Below are positions 8,625 through 16,279 of a stretch of DNA of 18,773 nt, piece by piece. The number at the start of each line of letters is the position of its first letter. The stretch's first letter is position 1. The notes under the pieces were generated by a model that worked only from the letters and a program-made list of their open reading frames with translations, had not been told where the DNA came from and did no database searches. The stretch comes from Coemansia sp. RSA 1804. Its lineage: Eukaryota > Kickxellomycota > Kickxellomycetes > Kickxellales > Kickxellaceae. The position numbers were made by a program, and so were the translations under genes. The stretch spans positions 1 through 18,773 of the forward strand of contig JANBTH010000378.1 in the NCBI GenBank assembly GCA_027578815.1. The letters run 5' to 3'.

Positions 8625-9827
8625 ATGAGCACTGTCGAGGAGAATAGGTAGGTCTTACAATGTCTCTGTCCATAGCAGAAATGGGTGGGTTGCCTTTTTC
8701 GGGAGAAAATGCAAGTAGTTGTTTAGACAGTATACAAGCCGTATCATAAATGGTGTTTATATCCTTCTAATTCTGTTGCATGTAAAAGCTGTAGCGCGCG
8801 TAAAAAGAGGCGCTGGGACGATATAGACGACGGCCGCCGATCCAATGAAAATGAATCAACCAAAGAGTCTGGTAACCAGCGGGATGATATTTCCAAAGAC
8901 AAAAGCAACAACAACGACAATTATGACAGCCCAGTTACTTTGGACGACAACGGCAACAATCAACCTTCTGTCGAAAGCAACAACGCATTATTTACCAGGA
9001 ACATTGACATAAACAATTCAGCAAACCGGCAATCTTTAGCAAAGGGTTCCACTCAAAAGGTTGTTATGGAGGCCACTGGCGTTGAAATCTCAACCAGAGG
9101 CAGATACTATGCGGATCCAAACGAGGCCACTCTGGAAGAACCTGCTCTGCATCTCCATATGCAAGCGCAGTCACAGGGATCTCTGGATGACGCTGTTGCA
9201 ATGCTTGAACGGATGAAAGAAGAAATTCCCGCTGACGTTCCTCAAGACCATACAGGCGACAATGCAGATCCTGGTTCAGCCACCTTGTCAGGAGCAGACA
9301 ATGCCAGAGAAAACTATTCTGGATATCGATCTGGATCTAGCAGCGCCCAGCGTTTACATGACAAACTATATATTGAAGTTGTATCTGAGCGAGGATTCAA
9401 CGTGCGCGCCAAGCTTATTGGCACAAGTGGAGAAAATATGAAGTTTATACAGAACACAACTGGTGCTCGAGTACAAGTGCGTGGGAGGGGCTCGGGTCAC
9501 TCTGATCATGCGCCTGGGCCAGATGCCTTTGAGCCAATGCATCTGTTCATTACAGCACAGAATGAGGATTCCTTAAAACAGGCTTGCGAGTATGGCTCCA
9601 GTCTTGTGGATACCGTTCGTGCACAGTATTATGAGTATAAAGAGACTGGTGGCAGACGTCATGACCATGGCAGACATGGCTATTTGCGGAATGGCTCATA
9701 TACCAACAACAGCAACAGCAACAGTGGCCAAGGATACAGACGAAACACAGCCCAGCATCAGCAATACTACCACGGCGGCTCTTACTACAACAATCAGAAT
9801 TCCTATCCGCAGTATCAGCAACAGTAT

Positions 9828-9869
<42 letters not shown>

Positions 9870-10289
9870 TACCAACAAGACGCATCACAACATACTAGCA
9901 CAGAGTTGGACTCTACAGTAGCAGTGCAGCCGTCTCAGCCGGCAGAAGAGGGTTCCGCATCAGCATACGACTGTTCAAGCTATTATGCTCAATACTACCA
10001 GTACTATGGAACGTATCCAGAATATCATAACTACTACGATCAATCTTTGGACCCAAACACTGCACACACGTCTGCTGCAGCAGCTAATACAGCGCCTGAC
10101 CAGCAAGCTTATGCAGAATACTACCAGCAGTATTCGCAGCAGCAACAGCAACAGCAGCATGATCCGATGTTGACTCACAGTGCCGGTCTAAATGGCGAAT
10201 CGAGAGAAAGGACCGATCCGGATTCTTCTAATGGCTACCACAACGTCCCTCCTCCTCCAAGCTACGCAAGTAATGATAAAAAGGTATGA
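8625..10289 (+). CDS. KHDC4: KH-domain RNA-binding splicing factor, KHDC4/BLOM7-like (two exons)
   Basis: A 507-residue protein from exon 1 (8625-8647, 23 nt) and exon 2 (8789-10289). Splicing yields MSTVEENSCSARKKRRWDDIDD, and RKKRRWDD is the basic-Trp-Asp-Asp start typical of SF1/KHDC4-type factors. A first, degenerate KH-like unit covers about 98-154 (ATGVEISTRGRYY ... LHLHMQAQ). The main KH domain covers about 201-293, with the GTSGENM nucleic-acid loop at 219-225, the RGRGSG segment at 239-244 and AFEPMHLFI. KHDC4 acts in pre-mRNA splicing and 5' splice-site choice in animals; a similar nuclear role is inferred. The C-terminal half is Gln/Tyr/Asn-rich and probably disordered, with 14 consecutive Gln (355-368) and a terminal PPPPSY. 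An AAG/GTATGA sequence at the stop could be a donor, so a different C-terminus is possible. Confidence 0.88.
8648..8788 (+). other. Phase-2 intron in the KHDC4-like gene
   Basis: 141 nt, donor GTAGGT, acceptor GTAAAAG, with a TTCTAAT branch-like sequence about 20 nt before the 3' end. Splicing joins AG to C to make Ser8 and puts the ATG at 8625 in frame with the RKKRRWDD start. Without the intron no ATG lies ahead of that motif in frame. Confidence 0.78.
9828..9869 (+). repeat. CAG trinucleotide repeat encoding polyglutamine
   Basis: Thirteen uninterrupted CAG codons followed by CAA, giving 14 Gln (residues 355-368) in the KHDC4-like protein. Shorter mixed CAG/CAA runs flank it, with another Gln cluster near 10132-10158. 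The pure CAG core suggests replication slippage. Confidence 0.97.
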
Positions 10290-10649
10290 ATAGCACAGCT
10301 TGCTGTTTTTTGTCAAGACATTATCTGCTTTCTTTTATTGTAAACATAGATATTTGCGTACGCATGTTGCTGAGAGTTTTGTTCATCTTGTATGCTTGCC
10401 TGCTAAATTAAATAACGTTATTAAAGCAACTTTTATAGAATAAAACTATACGTGGACCGAAACATGAATCAACCGATCCTCTTTCGATGGTTCTTCATCG
10501 TGGATTGGAGCGCAAGTAAATAAATAAATTCAGATATGTTGACGACGCAGCCTTGCCACGCTCCCTAGTTGACTTGGCAATAAAAACATCAATAACAGCA
10601 AATGTAGTCATGCTGGTAGTGTCAATGAATGATAACTAATAACTGAAAA
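10290..10649. other. Convergent 3' region (KHDC4-like / MATE 1)
   Basis: 360 bp of AT-rich DNA between two convergent stop codons; no gene seen. It contains the sense poly(A) signal for the KHDC4-like gene and AAATAAATAAATT near 10517-10530. Confidence 0.55.
10439..10444 (+). terminator. Poly(A) signal AATAAA for the KHDC4-like gene
   Basis: AATAAA about 150 bp after the stop codon in AT-rich DNA. A reasonable 3' processing signal by sequence and position. Confidence 0.5.
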
Positions 10650-12167
10650 CTAACTGCATGAGCCATCTCTAGCCGCCGCGTACTCGGATCTGTTAACCTG
10701 AGCACGACACTTTTCAACCTCCTCGGCGTAGTTGGCGCGCAGACAGATGGCTGTGTGCCTGACGTCTGTGATAAATGCACCAAGGCTAATTCCTATCCAT
10801 AGTCCAAGAACACCCATTTCAGGTCTCCCATATGTCAGATATAGGCCCAATGGGATTCCAATGATATAGTAAGATACGGAAATGATCCGTGCAGAATCGG
10901 CCTGTCGGCCAAAACTGCGCAGCACCCCTCCGCTGACACAACTAATAGAATCAATGAACTGGAAAATACCGCAGTATGGCATGATTAGAGCCACTGTGGC
11001 AATCACATCAGCATCGTCTGTGTAAACACGTCCCCACCATCCAGCAACGACAAAGTACAACATGCCGGTTACTGCGCCCCAGACGGTCCCCAGGGATATG
11101 CCAACAATAGACGAGATCTTGGCACGCCGAGCGCGCGACTGACCCAGAAGGTTGCCTGCACGGCTGCTAATAGCAGACCGCAGCCCATTAGCGCCCTGGT
11201 ATGTCAACGGACAAGTATTTATGGCAATGGACTGTGCGGCAAGCACCACATTTCCAAGATAGCTGGAAGTGATGGTCATCATCTCCCATGCAACCCAGTC
11301 TGAACAGACCATGACAACGGACGGAATCGCCAAACGATAGTAGTCTGGAAGAGTGGCAAATGCATGGCGTGACCATCCGCCCCATGCTGCCTTTGCGTCG
11401 GTAAGCCGGCAATAGACAATGATTCCAAACAAGGCTGCCCAGAGAGTTAGGACGTTTGAAACAGCAGCACCCATGAATCCAATTCCAAAAGTCTGCGACC
11501 ATACGAAAAGATATGTGTTTGCCAAGTGGAGAGGCAATGCAGCAAGCAATACATATGTGTTTGCTTTCATGTGCCTCTGCGCCTGTAAAAAGCATCGGAT
11601 GCACTCAAAATACAACCATGGAATAGCGCCAAGTAGCTGGACGTGGATAAAGCGGCTAGACAGATGTGATATTTCAGGGTCTTGTCTGAGGAATATAAAG
11701 ATAGACTCAATGTTCAACAGCACGGGCAGCACCACAAAAAAATGGATGGTGACAGAAATGATTCCACGCTGAAGATGGAAGCCAACAAGCGTTCTATCGC
11801 GGGAGCCGGTGAATGCGGTAGGACAGAACGTGTCAAGCGCAGATGCGAGGCCGAGCCCAGGAGCATTGACGACCATAAACACAGTCATGTTTGCAAGGGC
11901 GGCAGCGGCAAGCTCGACAGTGCCCAGATGGCCAAGCGACATGACATTCACAAAGCTAAATGAGTACTGTAAAAGAAAGGCAAGAGCTGCCGGAATGCCA
12001 GACGTTGTGAGTATGGCAGCTTCTTCTTTGATTATCTCGGTAGTGCTCAAAGAATCATGCTTGGCAAACTCGTTGCGTGCTTCAAGAGCCGGAGATGTCA
12101 ACAATAGCATGGATGATTCATTGACGCCATCACCGTTGACGATAGGCTGCGTATCGTGGCTATCCAT
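10650..12167 (-). CDS. MATE family transporter 1 of 3 (multidrug/toxin extrusion antiporter)
   Basis: A 505-residue polytopic membrane protein expected to export organic cations or toxins against H+ or Na+. The N-terminus (1-45) is cytosolic and carries ESSMLL (17-22), an acidic dileucine. About 12 hydrophobic segments follow. MATE landmarks are ALDTFC (110-115), FLQAQ (193-197), the helix-7 segment SDWVAWE with Asp290 and Glu295, SRAGNLLG (335-342) and GGVLRSFGRQ (413-422). The last predicted helix (about 460-480) contains Asp468, Arg470 and His471, unlike the two paralogs. The start is the ATG at 12167; the frame is open upstream but only with non-ATG codons. Intronless. First of a tandem minus-strand trio. 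The substrate cannot be read from sequence. Confidence 0.93.
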   Translation of the reverse strand: MDSHDTQPIVNGDGVNESSMLLLTSPALEARNEFAKHDSLSTTEIIKEEAAILTTSGIPAALAFLLQYSFSFVNVMSLGHLGTVELAAAALANMTVFMVVNAPGLGLASALDTFCPTAFTGSRDRTLVGFHLQRGIISVTIHFFVVLPVLLNIESIFIFLRQDPEISHLSSRFIHVQLLGAIPWLYFECIRCFLQAQRHMKANTYVLLAALPLHLANTYLFVWSQTFGIGFMGAAVSNVLTLWAALFGIIVYCRLTDAKAAWGGWSRHAFATLPDYYRLAIPSVVMVCSDWVAWEMMTITSSYLGNVVLAAQSIAINTCPLTYQGANGLRSAISSRAGNLLGQSRARRAKISSIVGISLGTVWGAVTGMLYFVVAGWWGRVYTDDADVIATVALIMPYCGIFQFIDSISCVSGGVLRSFGRQADSARIISVSYYIIGIPLGLYLTYGRPEMGVLGLWIGISLGAFITDVRHTAICLRANYAEEVEKCRAQVNRSEYAAARDGSCS

Positions 12168-12692
12168 GTTTGAGCTTGAGACACGCACGCGTGGGGAGTG
12201 GTAGAGTTCAAGTATGATTTCAAAAGCCAACCTAAAAACAAGGAATAGAGGTAGAAAATGAAGAAGAGAGGCAGGAAAGGAAAATAGCGATGATCAGTTT
12301 TTTTTTCTGGACGAAGAGAGATTGACATCCTTGCCAGCTTGAATATACATATCCGCATGTGTGCTGTATCGTCTTGCATGATAAAGCGCAACTGGTATGT
12401 GGAGATGTTCTAGAAATCGCCCAGCTAGATTGAACAAGCACACGCTTTTGAAGGCACAGATTGGATCATGCCACTACTTGTTGGTAGAAAAACAAAGCAG
12501 AACATAACATATTCAATCGCCTTCTAACGTGTCCTGAGGGAATGCCTAATAGGTTATTGCTAATGAAACCATGGGCTCACTATTTTTATATACAACTGGA
12601 AATGTCAGGTATATGGATGTGAAATAGAGACGATAATGTAGTAATGGCACAACTGGAGAATAGATGTCTATTGCTATCCATTTCCGTACATC
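12168..12692. promoter_or_regulatory. Intergenic region between MATE 2 (3' end) and MATE 1 (promoter)
   Basis: 525 bp with no supported gene. At about 12235-12310 the plus strand is purine-rich (GAAGAAGAGAGG, GGAAAGGAAAA), so it is pyrimidine-rich in the MATE 1 sense; this probably marks the MATE 1 promoter or 5' UTR. The remainder toward 12692 is AT-rich and should hold the MATE 2 3' UTR. Confidence 0.5.
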
Positions 12693-14372
12693 TTATGCAA
12701 TCGATCCATAGCCATCGCTGGACTTGGGCCGGGTGGTGGCTGCTCCGTTGACAGGCGTAGTGCAGCCAGCGACAACCCCATCGATGCCGGCGTTGGGGCT
12801 GCTGTCGATGAGTCTACGCAGACAGCGCTCGACCTCCAGGTCCCAGTCAGTCCAGTAGATAATGACAACAAGCTGGATGATTGCCGACACCACAGTGCCC
12901 ACACAGGCACCCCACCAGAGCCCCAGGACCTCCATGTGCATTGGGCCGTATGCAAAGTAGACGCTCAGCGGAAGTCCGATGAAGTTGAAGGTAGGGACGA
13001 TGATGTACGCACCCAGCTTTTGGCGTCCCAGGCCGCGCAGGATGGCAGCAAACACCTGGTTCATGCCATTGCAGGTGAGGAAGAGGCCGGCTATAGGCAT
13101 AAGGCTTACAACAACATCCACAACATCTGGGTCGTTGCTGTACATCCCGCCCCACCACTGGCGCCAGACGACAAAGGAGGTCGACGTGGCTGCTCCGACC
13201 ACGATGGTCATGAGGATGATGACATGGGCGGAGATGCGAGCCTGGCGGCCACGGCCTCCACCAAGCAGGTTGCCAATGCGCGGCGTGGAGGTGAAGCCCA
13301 TTGCGCTTGGAATCTGTGAGGAAAGCGACATGATGTTGATGATGATTGCTTGGGCTGCCAGCTGCGCCGCACCAAAGAACGATGCCAGAAGCGAAAGCGA
13401 CTCGTAAGCCCACCACTCGCCACACGTAGTGATCACCGCAGGAATCCCCAGCTTGTAGAACGAGCCCAGCCCGCGCACACACTCCCACGACCATCCGCCC
13501 CAGGCGGTCCGCGCTTGCGGGCTAAGCATTGCGTACGCCCAGATGCCCAGAAACATAAGCCAGAAGGTGATTGTCAGACTGAGCGGGGCGCCGAGATACC
13601 CAATGCCAAACGTGGGCGACAGAATAAGCAGGTAGCTGTTGAGCCAGTGGAGCGGTGCTGTGACGGCAATGACGACTGTGCTGGCGCCCATGATGCCCTG
13701 TGCCTGCAGGTACCTCTTGGTGCACTCGTACAGGGCCCACGGCAGCACACCCGGAAGAAACACGCGCATGTAGCTACCACATAACGCAGCAATCTCTGCG
13801 TCCTGTCCAAGAAGCAGCATGAGCCACTCCATGTTGAGGAAAATAAAGGCCACCGGGATGAGATGAATAACCACTGCAACCACGCCGCGCTGAAAGTGCA
13901 CGCCCACCAGTGTTTTGTCGGCCGATGCCGTGTATGCGCTTGAGCAGAACGTGTCCATGGCTGACGCATATCCGAGTGCTGGCGCCAGGGCAAACACGCC
14001 CGACACCATGTACGAGAGCGATGTTGCTGCAAGCTCCTTTGCGCCCAGGTTGCCGATGGCTACAAAGTTGGCAAACCCGAGGCTGAACTGCAGAAAATAT
14101 GTAGCAACTACGGGGACCGATGATGCGCCCAGCCAGCCAAGCTCTTCCCTTGCAACAAGCAGATACGGGATCTTTTTTTTCTTGGGGACGAACAAAAGAT
14201 ATGCTTCGTCGCTTTGATCCGACATGTCTACATTGCATGGCGTCAGATCTGTATCGCCACTTGCAGCACAGTGTGCGAATTTTGTAGCTGTCAAACCGGC
14301 GCATTCTTCCGATGGACTCTCACCAAGAGTCTTTTGCGAGTCAACACGCTTTGCGCTGTGTGAAACAACCAT
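12693..14372 (-). CDS. MATE family transporter 2 of 3 (multidrug/toxin extrusion antiporter)
   Basis: A 559-residue polytopic protein, the longest of the trio owing to a longer N-terminus (1-80) and C-terminal tail (520-559). The N-terminus has DEAYLL (55-60, acidic dileucine) and a KKKK patch (64-67). Landmarks are AMDTFC (138-143), RYLQAQGIM (220-228), helix-7 GEWWAYE with Glu319 and Glu324, PRIGNLLGGG (364-373) and AAILRGLGRQK (442-452). The helix-7 motif closely resembles the EWWAYE motif of vertebrate MATEs, whose first Glu is needed for transport, so this copy looks the most conventional. The start is the ATG at 14372; upstream in-frame codons are non-ATG. Codon third positions are GC-rich compared with both neighbours. 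Intronless. Confidence 0.94.
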   Translation of the reverse strand: MVVSHSAKRVDSQKTLGESPSEECAGLTATKFAHCAASGDTDLTPCNVDMSDQSDEAYLLFVPKKKKIPYLLVAREELGWLGASSVPVVATYFLQFSLGFANFVAIGNLGAKELAATSLSYMVSGVFALAPALGYASAMDTFCSSAYTASADKTLVGVHFQRGVVAVVIHLIPVAFIFLNMEWLMLLLGQDAEIAALCGSYMRVFLPGVLPWALYECTKRYLQAQGIMGASTVVIAVTAPLHWLNSYLLILSPTFGIGYLGAPLSLTITFWLMFLGIWAYAMLSPQARTAWGGWSWECVRGLGSFYKLGIPAVITTCGEWWAYESLSLLASFFGAAQLAAQAIIINIMSLSSQIPSAMGFTSTPRIGNLLGGGRGRQARISAHVIILMTIVVGAATSTSFVVWRQWWGGMYSNDPDVVDVVVSLMPIAGLFLTCNGMNQVFAAILRGLGRQKLGAYIIVPTFNFIGLPLSVYFAYGPMHMEVLGLWWGACVGTVVSAIIQLVVIIYWTDWDLEVERCLRRLIDSSPNAGIDGVVAGCTTPVNGAATTRPKSSDGYGSIA

Positions 14373-16279
14373 TGCGAAGCCTTTTGAGAGGGTTTGTTGC
14401 AGAGGCAATGCAGGTAACTTGTGAAAGATGAAGAGCTACCGGTTGGGATGCTCAATGAAGACAAAAAAGTAGGGACTATCGCCTGGTTTCTTGTCTGCTT
14501 TTTGGGCAAGACGTGCGATGAAAGATGCAAACGCACCGCTTGTTAAATGTACAGGATGCCTGGGATGTTGGCGACAAACGGAGGAGCCGTAGGAACGAAA
14601 GAAAAGATGAAAGAAAAATGAAGAAGAGGCGAGGATGCGCTGCGCAAGAAGGAAGAGTCCGATGCCTCGGGTTGTGGATGCAAAAGCGAGCGTACTGCCC
14701 GTCTTTTAAGTTGTTGACCAAAGTGCCTCTGGCAAGGTTTGGAATGTTGGGAGAGCTCTCTGCGGAGCCCAACAAATAAATTAATATAGCGCAAAAGTAT
14801 GCCTATCAGAGACCCAAAAACTAAAGGTGCTGGCGGCAGAAAAAAAAAAGCTACAATGCAACATGCTCTTTGGGGAAGAGGGGCCGATAGACAGACGACA
14901 GAGGGAATCATCGCCGGGCGAAAAGGACGCATGCATCGGTGCTTCACTTGCTGGCTGATGAGATGCGATATGTTCGCCTATGTCTTGCGCGAGCACGGCG
15001 AAGCAAGAATAATAGAAAGCGATATGCCATGTCCCCCAAACACCACTTGCCCGGCCTGTCCGCAAGAGCGACAAAACAAACAATGCGTCTGTTTTGCTAC
15101 CACCGAGACAAGTGGATAAAAATGTTGGAAAGCAATTTGTCTTTCTGCAAAAGGTTTAATACACATTAGCTGCACCGGGTTTTTTTTACGCAGCAGCACT
15201 GTTTCTTTCTATTCCTTTGCTACCACTTGCGTACTGCAGACGCAAAATGTGAGAGCAAGGGCAGCCAAAATACTAAACCCTGCGATGCAATGCGATACCG
15301 CCGCTCTGCAACGCAGTGCAAAGCAAAGGAAGGTAAAAAAAGACACGCGCAATTGTTCTCTGAAGCCACAAAAAACACATACACCCACAAAGGCAATAGC
15401 GCAAAATTGTCTCGGCAACAAAGATGCTGACATGTTTCTCGGCCATGCTCCTTTCCTTGCCTTCACGTTTGGTTAGCTACACGCCTTGTCGGATTGGCTG
15501 CTAATTCGCCGCTGGACTGATTTGCCTTAGGATCGTAGCAAGGTGACAGGTACCTGCGACCTCATTACAATGTCTGCTGCTCCTCGACTCCTTTCCCCTG
15601 TCTTCTGTCTTCTTTTCTGTCTATGGCGTGGCGTTCCTCGAGCACCGCCTAGATTGCAAGACGATTGTAAAAAAAGGGGGGCCGATGTGAATGTGGATGC
15701 GGACGCACGGTCATTTGCAAGCGACTGGAGCCCAAAATTTGTCACGGAAGCAAGCGCTGTTTCATCTGTCGGTGTTTCATTTTCAGACAATCGCCCCGTC
15801 TCCGTCTTTTCGTAGTAACGTTGTTAACCTCCCTATGATTGTCATCACTATTCCTCATATGCGACATTGTTTTATTCCCGCATTTTGTCTCTATCGTCAT
15901 GCTTTATAAATGAAGTTAACTACCATGTGGCCTATCCTTTAGATGTTTTATGTTTTTCATCTAGTTTACGCTCTTTCGATCACTCCAACAACAAACAACC
16001 CACACCCCCTTCCACTTGCACAATTGCGTCATTCCAGCCACATTCAGCTTTACCGACTTTTTGCGTCTTTTGACTGACTTTCGCATATCCTGGTTATCAG
16101 TTCAGATCAAGGGAACACTATATCGCAGTTTGCAAACAACAATTGAAATGGCAGAATAAAGCAGCGGCTAGTTCTACATTTTGTGTGATATAAATGGACA
16201 TTGTATTGGATGAGAAACAATGATCTTTCCTATCAGCACAATCAGATCAAATCCAGATGTCGATATCCAGGAGATATCC
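14373..16279. other. 1.9-kb gap between MATE 2 and MATE 3, no recognised gene
   Basis: No open frame here resembles a known family. Near 14580-14650 the plus strand is purine-rich, so pyrimidine-rich in the MATE 2 sense, and probably belongs to its promoter. At about 15580-15630 and 15780-16080 the plus strand is instead pyrimidine-rich (CTCCTTTCCCCTGTCTTC), which near the other genes marks a sense-strand promoter or 5' UTR. Candidate frames of 84-106 codons (14525-14779, 14799-15119, 15543-15815) are not supported by similarity. The one at 14799 is Cys-rich near its end, and an overlapping opposite frame is equally open. A non-coding RNA, a diverged small gene or plain spacer are all possible. 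Confidence 0.4.

Noticed and set aside
9550..9888. Minus-strand Ala/Leu-repeat open frames opposite the CAG tract
   Set aside because: They arise from the repeat itself: CTG, GCT and TGC readings of CAG cannot contain a stop. No independent support.
12168..12230. Upstream extension of MATE 1 (and similar ones of MATE 2 and MATE 3)
   Set aside because: Each extension begins with TTG rather than ATG. The first ATG leaves complete MATE domains with their N-terminal tails.
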